Assembly (NCBI RefSeq): GCF_001723175.1
Contig: NC_064653.1
Coordinates: 3,224,001-3,288,000, forward strand
Reading direction: 5' to 3'
DNA: 64,000 bases
Origin: Penicillium oxalicum
Taxonomy: Eukaryota > Ascomycota > Eurotiomycetes > Eurotiales > Aspergillaceae
How positions within the stretch are numbered: the stretch's first letter is position 1; each line of letters starts with the position of its first letter. The notes under the pieces are model-generated. The model was given only the letters and a program-made list of their open reading frames with translations. It ran no database searches and had not been told where the DNA came from. Both the position numbers and the translations under genes were made by a program. Of this stretch, positions 1 through 11,340 are shown piece by piece.

Positions 1-90
1 ATTTACTTCTTCTTGCCTTAGTCTGGCTTTTCCGGGATACAGATTTCTTTTTACTTCGATCCTCCCCAAAAGTCCTTGTGATCTATCATA
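1..90 (+). promoter_or_regulatory. 5' leader of first MFS gene (partial)
   Basis: Pyrimidine-rich leader directly before the ATG at 91. The window starts inside it, so the promoter proper is not visible. No upstream ATG is seen here. Confidence 0.4.
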
Positions 91-1823
91 ATGAGCGACA
101 AAGAGCCCAAAGTGACCTCCAACTCGGACGGTTTTGATCGAGATGATGAGGCTGTACGATACCTCGAGGGCCATGGAAACGTGAATCCCAATGTGGATTT
201 AGGGGCGCTTCGGCGTAAAATTGATCGGCGTCTGATGCCGTATATGTTTTGTTGCTATATTTTGCAATTTCTCGACAAAGTAATGCTGAACGTGAGTTGC
301 CAGATCCTTCGGCGCCCTCCTCCTCCTTTCATCTCCACTGGAACATGGACTCATTTTGTGGGGGATGGGACAATCTTGTCTCAATCCGTTGATTTAGTAT
401 GCGGCCGTTATGGGAATCAAGACAGATCTGAAGCTCGTGGGAAATGAATTCTCCAATACCGCAACTTGGTTTTTTATTGCGTACTTGATCGCCGAGGTCC
501 CCAATGGTTCGTCTTGTCTCTTCCTGATCGACATCTGATCTCCTTCTCCGCACTGGGAAAACTAATTTCAGGGTCGTCTCTCTGCAGTGTATTGCTTGCA
601 AAAAGCTCCCGCGGCGAAGTGGTTGGGAGGCAATGTCTTCTTTTGGGGAGTTGCAGCCGCTGCTTCTGCCGGTGCGAAAGACTATGCAACTTTGTTGACA
701 GCGCGCATCTTTCTCGGGATCTTCGAGGCCACTGTCGGACCGTCATTGATGCTTCTGAGCAGTCAGTACTACACCCGAAGCGAACAAGCCCCTCGATTTA
801 CATTTTGGTACATGGGTCTGGGAGTGGCGCAAATTCTGGGCGGGATCATCTCATTTGCATTCCAGCATGTCAAATATGCGGATCTCGAAGGCTGGCGCAT
901 CATGTTCATCGTTCTCGGTCTCATCACCTCTGTGGTCGGCGCCTTGACCTTTTTCTTCATTCCGGATACTCCCATCAAAGCCAAATGGCTTTCCGAAGAG
1001 GAAAAAGTCGCGCTTCTGCGGCATGTTGGGGAGAATCAGACTGGCGTGTGGAGCACGACGTTGAACTTTAGCCAGATCAAGGATGCCGTCTGCGATGTCC
1101 AGCTGTGGCTGTTGACCTTGATCACCATTCTAGTACGTTGTCACTTCACCGCGTGTTCTTGATGCATAGAGGGTTTCCCTTTTAACATTTCTTTAGATTT
1201 CCGTATCCAGTGGAGTCGTCACGACATACTCAGCGACTCTGGTCGCCGGCTTCGGATTCACTGGTCCCATTTCCGCCCTACTCAACACACCCGGTGGCTT
1301 GGTGAGCATTTTCTTCACTCTTCTCGTCGGGTTCGGCATTCGCAAAACTTCCAACCGCTGGGCCTGGAACGTTCTTTGCACGATTCCCGGCATCATCGGC
1401 GGTGCTCTCATGTCCTTCCTCCCGAAGCACAACAAGGCGGGCGTTTTGATTGGGATTTACCTGGTCAATGCGATCGTCGCCACCCTTCCGATCCTCTACC
1501 AGTGGACAATGGCCAATTGCGCTGGACACACCAAGCGTGCCTTTGCTAGCGCACTCGTCGCCGGCTCGTTCTCAGTGGGAAACATCATTGGACCACAGAC
1601 CTTCCAGGTGCGCGATGCTCCCGAGTACAAACCCGCCAAGATTGCCGTGCTGGCAACACAAGCTGCGGCGGCTGTGCTCTCCGTCGTCCTTTTCGTCTAC
1701 TATCGGTGGGAAAATCAACGACGTGATCAGAAGAAGGGGCCCGTGGACGAGTCTATGCTCGATGAGACGAAATGGGCCGGTCTGACTGATCGGGAGAATC
1801 CTACCTTCCGATACGCATACTGA
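91..1823 (+). CDS. MFS transporter, anion:cation symporter (Dal5/Tna1-like) family
   Basis: Four exons: 91-291, 398-506, 588-1132 and 1197-1823, giving about 493 residues. The introns are short with GT...AG ends and all phases agree. The protein starts with a hydrophilic N-terminus, followed by the family-typical 'RRKIDRRLMPYMFCCY' entry into helix 1 with 'FLDK'. After it comes 'GIKTDLKLVGNEFSNTATWF', very characteristic of the allantoate/nicotinate/vitamin permease group of the major facilitator superfamily. Twelve hydrophobic segments and a charged central loop ('SEEEKVALLRHVGENQ') fit the fold. Family knowledge predicts uptake of a small organic anion or vitamin across the plasma membrane; the substrate cannot be told from sequence. 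The gene stands alone, with nearly 900 bp before the next reading frame, and has no visible defects. Confidence 0.9.
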
Positions 1824-2726
1824 AAGATGCCGGAGGGGGCTGATGGTGGGAGGAATTTATTTTCATGCGCGTTTCTTTCTTTCTTTTTTTTCGATGCCGT
1901 GCTTGGCGAAGACTGAGTGCATTTGCTCGTGATTTGAGTATCTGATGTGTTGTCGTTGTATCATCAAAAGGGAGGCTTGTTTTTGATTGAAATTAAATCT
2001 ATCTCATAGTTCATGTACATAAAGCATGAGATATTTTACGCCGTTATGGAGACAAATGTCTATTCAAGTCGAGTCGGTAGGTCAAGCTTTAGGTGAATTA
2101 ACACTCACAAAGTAGATAACAGTTGAGAGCCCGGCCGATGGGGTAAATTGAGACTATCTCTGGGAAATAGTCGCTAGGCTAAGTGAATATATCTGCAAGA
2201 GTCGAACTAATGGACGTGAAAATTTTGTTGCAAAATATTGATAGGTTGACAGAGCACAGATATGTTCTGGCACGACGACGTGTGGATGCCAGCGAAAATT
2301 CTCGATTTCCTGCATCATATAACACTTATGAATTTCTCGCCGAGAATGCAATAGAGTAGGCCACTCACAGAATCATCTCTAAGTGATTCCCCATTTTTGT
2401 CGTTTCGTCTGCTTGTTGCAAAAAGTTACACGTTTAAATGTATCGGTTTCATAGACACCCGTTTAGACTAAGTTGGTACCTGAATGAAATCCTCAGGCAG
2501 ACATCTCAAGTCGAGAAATTGATGCCCGAGGCCGCAATCCGATTATTCACCGTCATTCCATCCAGTCCATTCAGCTGTCCGCCGCCTGGATAGGAAGAGG
2601 ATTGACCGTCTTCTACGAGCAATATCATCCTGTAAAGAACACCTCTGATATCGCATGTCATTCAGCCACTGTTGGTGACAATTGCAAGAGAGAGAGAGAG
2701 ATGGATGACGTCCTCTACCCACCCCG
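1824..2726. other. intergenic, AT-rich, no gene seen
   Basis: This contains the 3' UTR of the first MFS gene (T-rich just after the stop, possible poly-A site near 1990-2030) and then AT-rich sequence with stops in all frames. A short (AG)n tract lies at about 2689-2701, just before the DUF1115-like frame. If that gene has missing 5' exons they would lie here, but I could not identify an RWD domain. Confidence 0.5.
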
Positions 2727-3122
2727 ATGATGCTCTTCAATGCTCTGATCCGCACCCATCACATCACCTCTCGCAAGAAAGTCGCCGCTCTCAAACGCGC
2801 CGCCGATACGCACAAGTGCCATGTGCTCTTACGATCCGGGGGCTGTCCTGGAATCATGTACGTCGAGGGGCGGGACCAGTTAGACGTGGAGCAATGGGTG
2901 AATGTTGTGCGAAAACTGCGATATAAGGATTTTCAGCTTGTCGCTAGACCCCGTGCCGTGGAGGCGGAAGCAGAGTACAACAACAAGAACGATAAAGCAC
3001 CAGAATTGAGAGACGCGGAAATTGGACTAGTGGAAGTGGAGAGTGTGAAGGAATTTGGAAGTCGGATGGCGAGACGAGGGGTGTGGAATTGGTGGAGGAA
3101 GGGAATGGGATATCAAGCTTGA
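2727..3122 (+). CDS. DUF1115/RWD-associated C-terminal domain protein, probably partial
   Basis: 131 residues if translation starts at the ATG pair at 2727/2730; an in-frame TGA lies at 2706-2708. The segment 'ALIRTHHITSRKKVAALK', followed by a small-residue loop 'GGCPGIMYVEGRDQLD' and 'VRKLRYKDFQLV', resembles the DUF1115 domain. That domain normally follows an RWD domain in RWDD2-like proteins and also forms the C-terminus of splicing factor Prp3. In those families the domain is the C-terminal half of a protein of roughly 250-300 residues. Here no RWD half is visible upstream, so this is either a single-domain paralogue, a gene whose upstream exons I cannot see, or a truncated relic. The codons after 'PRAVEAEAEYNN' are less conserved-looking. 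Function not assigned. Confidence 0.4.
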   Translation: MMLFNALIRTHHITSRKKVAALKRAADTHKCHVLLRSGGCPGIMYVEGRDQLDVEQWVNVVRKLRYKDFQLVARPRAVEAEAEYNNKNDKAPELRDAEIGLVEVESVKEFGSRMARRGVWNWWRKGMGYQA

Positions 3123-3699
3123 TTTTGAATGTTATAAGCTCCGCCTTTGGTGGGGGAGCATCGTGTTGGGAGAGCCTCTAATCAAGTCTCATAGCATATT
3201 TAGAGTCACATTATCTCTGGATATTGTTGCAAAGGATTTGTGAGGACCAGGCTTCGCTGACTTTCTCGTTGGCCGATGTCTTTGATCTTCCAGGGGATGC
3301 CTGGAACTCGACTATCATGCAGCGTTCTCGTGGTGAGAAACCACCCGAGGCTGTTATGAGAGAGTCTTGCTTGAGAAACGAGCTTTGGAATTAATCAATG
3401 CGTGCCAAAGTAAAATGGCAACGATCAGTTATCGGAGCGAACCACTCCTTCGACCTGCACACAATTCCTTGAGGCGTGATAAATCCACCAGAAGCACGCA
3501 AGCAACCTTGATATTGGATCAATGACCACTCAAGAAGAGAAAGCCAATCCCGAATTCTATAATAGGCAAGGCCCCATGGTAAACACGCTGTCACTATAGA
3601 CGATCGTGGAAGCTCGAGAATATTATATATTAATATATTATGTGCAACAAGTATTTAGCTAGGTGACCGAGGCCATACGCCCAGACAAGGCGTCCATGA
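3123..3699. other. intergenic, no gene seen
   Basis: Space between the DUF1115-like frame and the 3' end of the minus-strand membrane protein gene. An AT-only stretch of alternating TA (about 3620-3642) is present; otherwise nothing was recognised. Confidence 0.4.
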
Positions 3700-5733
3700 T
3701 CATCCTTTCGAATGACGCAGACTCGATTGTGGCCTCCCTGCAACAACTTCTCCTCCCTCTGGTAAGAGTCTCGCATCCCCACTGCAAGATGACCAGCGCT
3801 TGTCGACATGCACCACAATATCTGTGTGAACCGTCACGCCCCCGCTTTCAACATCTTCAACTTCATGTTCAAAGCCTTGGAGTCCCCTTGAGAGGCGATG
3901 ACCGGATTTGTCTGGATTCACTACCCATGTACTAGGTGGTTGCTCCTCATCATGCCATGGTGTCGTTGCGGTTGCTGTGGCGGTAGACGAGTCCATCCAG
4001 CCGATGTTGTCAGGACTGTGTCTGTCTTTGAGTTCGACCTCATTCTTGGCGCTCTTGCTTCGTGAATTTGATTTTGACCAGTACCCTAATTGGCCCTCTT
4101 GTCGGGCATCGACAACGGTTCGAAGAAAGAGTCGGGCAACTGGAGCGCAAGAAGCGAGGAGAATGCTGTAATTTTCGATCCTGTCAAGCTTGTTAGAACT
4201 CGATGTCATAATGGAAAGGGTATTGTGATAAATTCCAATCTGCAATCCAACTCACTTAACCCAAAGAATAAATGACACAATATTGTAAGTAAAGTCCAGT
4301 CGGTCACCCAAGGACTTCAGTTTCTAGTAGGGAGACAAGTCAGTCAAAAATCGTCAATACTTCCGGAAAAATTCCTCCATTGCCATCACAGCGAGGAAAA
4401 TTGCTCACATATGTCTTGACAATTGAGGCGGCGCCCGAAAGAATTAGTGGCCCACATAATGTCAAAGTTTGCCAGATTCGACGGGATCGGACAGTGCTAT
4501 TGATTTTTTTGAATTGTGACCAAACGGAGAGATTCTCTCGGTGCAACGTCCTGAGGAAGAACTGCCACAGTTCAACACCAGCGATTACTGCCAGTATCCA
4601 ATCGATGACCGTATTGAAGCCTGTGATTGAATCAGCCATGCGGCTCGTTTGAAACAGTCTTTGAGGGGGAAAAAAACAAGATCCAACGAACCTCCTTGAA
4701 CAAAGCCCACAGTCGTCTGGACATCTGGTGATTGACAGACAACAGATCCGTCACTCGGCAAGGGAGTCCACATATACTTGAAGTAAAGTACACGGTTGGC
4801 CTGCATGATGAATTACCAAGTCAGTGTGTCTTTCGTCTATCTAATCAACTTCGCAATGTTGCAGTGCATGAACCGGGGCTGAACAAAAACTCACCGCAAT
4901 ATGTGAACTAGGTCCGCATTGGACGATGATTTGCACGATCGTCACCATGTTGACGACAATCTGTATAACAGCACAAACAATGATCGAGATGCGAATCTTC
5001 TTGTCGCTTGCCGCAAAGCACGTCAAGAGGAACCACATCATTCCCGTTCGAGATACCATGGCTGCAGCAACAGCCAGTGGTTGCGAATAAAAGTCATATT
5101 GCATAGCCATGAATCGTTCTTCTCCTGTCAGGTAGTAGAAATGTCTCCCCAACCCCCACTCGGAGCTGCAAATGAAGATATTGTGGTTTAGTCCAAGATC
5201 CGAGACCGCCAACTGCGCCCTGCTAGACACATAGTACTGAGAAATAGATCCTCTTACCTCATCTGAATCATAGTCATGTGCCCAAGGTCAAGCACGTATG
5301 CAGCAAGAAAGAATAGGTCTTCGTAGCCCCAGATTCGCCCTGGAGCTGAGACCTGGGGCAAGGCAAAGCGGACCCAGCTCTTGACTGCATACCGGAAGAG
5401 TAGGGTAGCCCCCACCACGCCGGTCATAATCTAGGTTCAAAATTTACTGTCAGAACAAAATCTCCTGGTATTGAGAGGACGAAGTAAAGTGTGAATAGAC
5501 TGGGGTGACTTTCTAAGCGTACCCAACATCCTATAAATATATTTGTGCCTGAAATTGTCGGTCAGCTACGTTGCCATCATGTCATTTGTTAGAGTATAGC
5601 TGATTAAATCTCAACGTACCAATGTCGACATCTCCTTCTCCGGGTCGTGGAATGCCGTCCATGTTCTTATTTGAGTGATGTTCAAAGCAATATCCCGCAC
5701 CTTGGCACAGTAATCACAAAGATTGATGGACAT
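3700..5733 (-). CDS. seven-helix fungal rhodopsin-domain (SAT4-type) integral membrane protein; probable frame lesion at exon 1/2
   Basis: Exons read on the minus strand: 5733-5620, 5548-5523, 5430-5258, 5165-4895, 4800-4692, 4620-4409, 4323-4261 and 4188-3700. The later junctions are all in phase. Helix-forming segments include 'MTGVVGATLLFRYAVKSW', 'LAAYVLDLGHMTMIQM', 'AVAAAMVSRTGMMWFLLTCF', 'IIVCAVIQIVVNMVTIVQII', 'ILAVIAGVELWQFFLRTL' and a final 'SILLASCAPVARLFLRT'. A long hydrophilic tail of about 130 residues follows. This order fits the fungal 'rhodopsin domain' integral membrane proteins (PF20684-like), whose function is largely unknown. The tiny exon 5548-5523 is one base short of keeping frame with exon 1. 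Joining exon 1 directly to exon 3 restores an in-frame protein of about 476 residues but removes part of helix 1. Possible pseudogene, sequencing error or exon skipping. Confidence 0.72.
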
Positions 5734-7941
5734 GCAAACAGATGCTCAAGCTCAAGAAACGGCCATGCGACGAGCTTCAACTCTGAAACGACAACTGGGT
5801 GATCTGTCGATCGGGCTGCTGTAGACACAGGGAAGGTACTTCAGAGTCCTACAAACGAGAGTGAAACCCTTATCGCTCGGATATATTATTCCGCAGATGA
5901 CACGAGAAGAAATTGTTGAATGTAATGAGAGTAAAAATCCTATCAAAATGATCTGCAGAGCGAGGGGACCCTTGTTAAATCCCCCGGCGATCGGATCGCC
6001 ATGCACAAGCTTTGAGCTCGGGTGTGGACGAACTGGTGGAATTCGGATCTCTCCGAAACTAGGCAAAACTCAGTATACAATAGATCTGGCGGACAGCTAT
6101 ACATGTCGAGTTTGAGAGCCCATTGATTTAGAAAAGAAAAATCAGGAGAAAAGTGAACAAACTTTCTATCTTTGTGTGGGGTTGGCTTCAATAGGTCTTT
6201 CCCTGGGTGGTGTTGTGGCGTGCGGCATATGAGGCGTTGTTGCACTTGAAAGGGAGCATAAGCGAGCAAGGGATACACTGGGTCCCAGCTGGTGAGTCGG
6301 AGACACTGAGACTTTTCTTCTAAGGGATGCACCATGACATAGGTCAGGCGACTGCAGCTTGAATAGTTCGGTGTGGCGGAAAGCCATGAGCTACTTTCGA
6401 GTTGTGACACTTGACCGCATAAAGTGTGTTTGTGGGTGAGAAGCGAGCACAGGGCCAATCACCATACTATGTGCTGTAACCTGGATCGTGAAAAAAAATT
6501 GACATGCAACGCCCTGTCTTGATAGAGCAAATAAAGCTCAAGGTCCCTGAGAGCCGAGGGTCACACCAACAGCCACAATCTCTAGGCTGCCTGTGAGTTA
6601 TGCAGAAATGTAGCTGTTCCGACCAGACGGCTTGCCTGTTTTGGCGCAAAAGCACTCAGAAGAGGAACTTTAGATCTCAGCTTCGTTTTTGATTTCCCAA
6701 CATGAAATTGAATTTGTGAAGGTATCAAATTATATCAGTAAGTGGGATATGGATGGACGTGCGAATTTGCCCTGTCCATGCTTCATAGACCATACTTCAT
6801 CCGATATTATAATGACTCAATTGTTTCATAGAGGATAATGAAAACGAGACAGACGATGTATCGTCTAAGCTTCGATGAAAGCTTGGTGGTTTGACCTTGT
6901 CGTATTCCAAGTTGTTAAACACCTTACATAGTGCACCATATTTTAGAGGGCGGAGTTCACCGTCTCATCATGTTGACTCCAAACGCCTACTGCATCTCAA
7001 ACAATAACGCATGGCAGAATCATCGCCCATTTAGTGAGGCGCTGTGCAATAAAATGATAATCTCACTGAGCTCAGAATTTGTTTTGTCCGACACGTTGCC
7101 ATGGACATGGTTTCACTCCAGCTAACAGAGGCGACTACATTCCACAATTTCTTTGACACCTCTGGATTTCGAGTCACAGCCACGTTGAGGCTACTGGCCA
7201 GGTGTGCAAGGGATACGCGGTCTGCGAGATCACTGCGAGCCCAAAGTGCTCTTTGACTTGAACCCTTGCATGCCGCAGGAAAGGACTAAGTTTCGCCGGC
7301 CCGACCGTACAGGGCCGCAAGGTGTGCCTCTCTAGGCGAATTCTGACCCGTGCAGTCAGAAAGTAGTTTGTCCTGTATGTAAATAACTCTACTTGACTGG
7401 AAGAGTTACCTGTTTTCTGTTCTCCGTGATGAACTGAGGCCCAAAGATCCACCTGCTGCAAATTCTCAGCACTCATTGGGTACGTAGAGCAGCAACAGAC
7501 GATCAAACTAGGAGCGTGCAGGCATTCATGTCAAAAGCAAAAGTCGGGAATCCTTCCAGTCTGTCGGTCTTGCGCGATACGTGATGCTGGAATGTGACCA
7601 GTCTTGGGCGATTAAGCATCAAATAGGCCGCATGAGACGAGCGCTCTATACAGACATACGCTAGGCCAAAATGATGGGGTTCACATTCAGTGTGAAGCTA
7701 GATCTGTGTTCTCGGAACTAAAAGTCCAAAATAAAAAGAAAGGACTGATATATGATCATTTATTGTCCGACCTATCCACGGTATACGATATTTGATGACG
7801 ATAGATCGTTATCCGGTATTGCAAGTTCATCTTGAAATCAAGAGCTGTACACTCGAACACTGCATGCCATCGAGTTTTCTCAAATTAGCTCCCCGGATTG
7901 AGAAGCATTGAAGATATCCCAAGTGGCATGCAATACACACA
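5734..7941. other. 2.2-kb intergenic stretch, no supported gene
   Basis: It holds the promoter of the minus-strand membrane protein at its left end and the 3' side of the O-methyltransferase gene at its right end. Open frames up to about 170 codons occur (5943-6458, minus) but show no recognisable domain, no spliced continuation and a Ser/His/Pro-rich composition typical of chance frames. No RNA gene or repeat was recognised. Confidence 0.4.
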
Positions 7942-9426
7942 CTAAATTCGCTGCATCTCCACTAAAGATTCCCCCGCAGTCTCGTACCTTTCGAATGTCA
8001 CTTTCAAGCCACAAATCGTGGCCATTTGATGCCATTCCGCCGAGCTGCGCTCCCGTCCTCCGTACAATGCAATCATGCTTGCATGGAGATTTGTATACGT
8101 CAGATTCTTCGCATATTCAACAATCAGCACTCGAGACTTTGATCCCATCGCTCGTGAAAGCTTTTGCAACAAGGCCACGGCATCAAGATCCGGCAGGTTA
8201 TGCAAAATATGCTGTAAGCTGTACGCTCGAGCATCGCGGATAGGTTGCTCTGCCGAAACTTTGTAATTCCACTCCTCCAGACGTACACCGGGAACATTGT
8301 CAATAGCTGCGTTGAACTCTTGCACAACGAGCTGAGAAGGCTGAAGCTGTGGCCATCGGGCTTGAACTTCAAGGAGCAGCTCACCCTGTCCACCGCCAAT
8401 GTCGACCATGGCGACCTCGTTCTCGCGGAGACCAGAATCGGCAGTGGCATCGTCAACACCAAGTGCAGCCCCGAGATCGTATCCTGCAGACATTACACGC
8501 TCAGGAAATGTTCCGAACTTGAGAAACTTGCCGACCATGAACTGGTTGAAACTATCCATGCGGCCCTGGGCTTCCATGATGGAGTAGGTGTGCTGCTTGG
8601 CAAATTCCGCCTGGCCCATTAGCTCGTATGCGTATTGAAGAGGTCCGTCGCTTTCGGCGAATGGGTAGGCAAAGTTAGTATCCTGCAGCTTCTTCATCAA
8701 GAAGGCGCTCGCTATCATGGCTTCGGTGCAACTAATGAAAGTAAAAGGCAATGTTAGTGGCAGTTCGTTTTTTGTAAGGAGCAGACCAGGTTCAGACCCT
8801 ACAAATGAAGGGCTCCATGCTGTGCCGATGGCATGGTAACCAGGTGGTGTGTGACACGATTTGCCTTGAAACAGGTTTCGTCAACGCGGTCAACCAAGCC
8901 AAGACCGGCCATGATGTATAATGTATCGGCTGCGTTTTGAAGTTAGCCATCTCGAAGCTCCATCTAGCTTTTATTAGGTCGGTCGAAGATAAAACTGTAT
9001 CCTTCGTGAGGAAAGACTGGGCGGGTCATACAAGCGAGGAGAGTTGCTTGAGAAATGAAGTCAGCTTCCAGAAAAAGGTATTGAATGTAAATGGGAGCGA
9101 AAAATCAAGGCGCTGCGAGACATAATGACCTACATATCGTAGTCGTGCTTTTGCTATCTGGTATCACTACACTGTTGACTAGGCGAGCAATATCTTCCGC
9201 TGTCGCCGAGCCCCCATGGCGAACTAGTACACCAAATAGATCAAAATGAATCGCAACAGGTACAAATCCTAATGAGGCAGGCTTTTGCTCATGAGTTTAG
9301 CGATAAGTACACAGAGAGGAGGAGAAAAAACCGATAATTTTTACTGACAAGAGTAACAGTGCCAGCCAACACAGCACCTGCTGGCAAGTCCGGCATGAGA
9401 TTGGCCAAGCGATTGAGTAAAGACAT
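7942..9426 (-). CDS. SAM-dependent O-methyltransferase, class II fungal type
   Basis: Minus-strand exons 9426-9349, 9287-9134 (alternative acceptor six bases further in, exon from 9281), 8929-8803 and 8731-7942, about 382 residues. Residues about 27-78 form the N-terminal winged-helix region ('VAIHFDLFGVLVRHGGSATA'), which in this family shapes the acceptor pocket and dimer interface. The SAM-binding motif I is 'VDIGGGQG' near residues 229-236. The catalytic-base region is 'LQHILHNLPD' near 293-301, with His as expected. A late 'SSAEWHQMATICGLK' block also fits. The second intron (9133-8930) is about 200 nt, long for this genome, and the adjoining residues are the least family-like part, so exon 3's edges are the weakest call. 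The enzyme would methylate a hydroxyl on a small, probably secondary, metabolite. No synthase gene is next to it, only MFS transporters at some distance. Confidence 0.82.
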
Positions 9427-11340
9427 TACTATATCCGAGGATGGTGATTTCAAATGGAAAGAAGAGTGGACCAGTGCGAAGAAATAGCTGACCGATAATA
9501 TCCTGCTCAGTATGAAAGTCGGGTTTCAATGAGATCGATCTGCCTCGGATCTATTGACACCGGACTTGAAGGCCCAGTACAAGAAGCTCAAGTTGCTGCG
9601 ACCCACTATAACGACTCTCTCTGCATCTACAAAAATGTGACATGCCAGATTGAGAAGAGCTCGCGTACGCCTTATCGAGGGAAAATAGCGCAAGGCATGT
9701 GGTCGTCTTCTAGACCCTAAAATCCGCACTCTCCTATGCTCAAATCGCGTGGCCTACGTGGGTCTTTCTCTCACATGGCATATGCATGAATACCCACCTT
9801 AGAATTATTTCCCTAAACTGAGCTCTGTGTACATCAGTATGAGGCTTTGGGCCTATCTGACGTATTGGGCGGCTAGTGTTGCCGGCAAGGTCCGAGCCAA
9901 CAAAATTCAAGCCCAAAAGCCCGAGCAGAGGGGGTTTCCATTACAAAAGCACTGAAAAGTACACATCACAAATATTATCAACACTTTTCTGGACTACTTG
10001 ATACTCATGAGCCCCACTAAGCCCTGCGCGGACTGCTTGACTTGCTTCTAAATTATCAGCATGATGAAAACACAGCTGAGCGAGGGACTATAAGGAAATT
10101 CTTGCCGGGTTCACTATCATCTTTTGACAATTAAGTGTTTCACTTGTTCATCTGCCTAAGCCGGTGGTACAGACAGACAGACTCGACAAAACTCTTCCAA
10201 TTTTTGAAACAGCCCCACTGCTTGCGCAACTTTAAAGACTCTTGTGAAGGGAGATGCACAGCTGCGCGTGTTTGCCAAGCGCAATGAGTTCGCCAAAGTC
10301 AAGGTACTGTGGGCCTGCGTCGATCCAAAGGTACATGGAAATTCGTATGAGGCTCTATTCAGGCACGAATGCGCGCAGAACGAAGTCGAAATGGCTAGGC
10401 TCCTCTCTCACAAGGTAAACTTCGCTGTACCACATGAATCACACTGCGGCCTTGATCACAAGGTGCGGTCTTATCAAACAATGCCGTAATTATGTTTATT
10501 GTGTTCGCTTGTTGTTATCACTTAACTAATCCCTACTTTGCCGCTCAAAGCGGGTTCCCAGTGGATAATAATACTTTATTTCCCGGCAGCTCTGCGTTTT
10601 AATGCAAAATTTGAGTTCGAGTACCAGTCAGGCATGTTTTCTGTATCTCATTGGAGATCCCGAGGTTCCGGGTTGGACAAGCCCTCCCGATCAAGAGAGA
10701 AGTAGAGTGTTTTGCACAAACAGTAAAGCAAAGTTTTATGGGTCGCGCAGCCTAACCCAATGACCGAAATCCCGGGAGTCATTCTCCTGCGCTATGCAAA
10801 CGCGAACAAATCCACGCGGGTGGAAAGTGGCTTAATGATAAATCAAACTAGGAGAGAACCTTATATGAAGATCTTCGATAGGTCTGATTCCCCACGCCTC
10901 CAAGTCCGACCACACGACATCTACGAACGCCAGCTGAGCCACGCGGACAGGCTTTGAAACTCGCCATTCATTCGGAAAGCCGGGCTCTGACACTCTTTTT
11001 GTCTAGTTTCGCTGTGCAGGAACAGCCACGCGAGATCAAGATCCAGACCGTCGAGCGGTGCATGATCTGCATATAGATTTGCAGTCTCCTCCTCCCGTGG
11101 GTCATTCTTGAATTGTTTGGGTTCTCGATGGTGACTATTCTTGCTCCTTTTCTTATTCTGTCTCATTCACACTCTTTGGACGCGTTTTTGTGATTCTCAG
11201 ACATTTGGGTCCTTTTTCCCTGTTCGTTTTCGGCTGTGCGCTACCCCTTGCGGCAGGGCAATTGCACAAGACCGGCACTCTGCGCTCATCGCGGGGTGAT
11301 TGTTCAATTGAAAGACTTTTGGCTCCCTCCCCTGCTCGTC
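9427..11340. other. 1.9-kb intergenic stretch with a possible ankyrin-like relic
   Basis: Divergent promoters of the methyltransferase (minus) and the second MFS gene (plus) lie at the ends. A frame at 10244-10489 has a weak ankyrin-like look ('HECAQNEVEMARLLSHKVNF'), but no complete repeat or neighbouring repeats follow, so it is at most a relic. Nothing else was recognised. Confidence 0.35.

Noticed and set aside
3619..3645. Alternating AT stretch as a palindrome
   Set aside because: Arms are imperfect when checked base by base and AT-only repeats arise easily by chance.
5943..6458. 171-codon open frame, minus strand
   Set aside because: No domain, no membrane or signal pattern, no splice continuation; composition is like random antisense sequence.
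10244..10489. Short frame with ankyrin-like wording
   Set aside because: Only one imperfect repeat-like stretch, no neighbours, ends quickly; relic at best.
11236..11340. Upstream in-frame extension of the second MFS gene
   Set aside because: The added residues do not look like the family's N-terminus; ATG 11341 gives the normal start.
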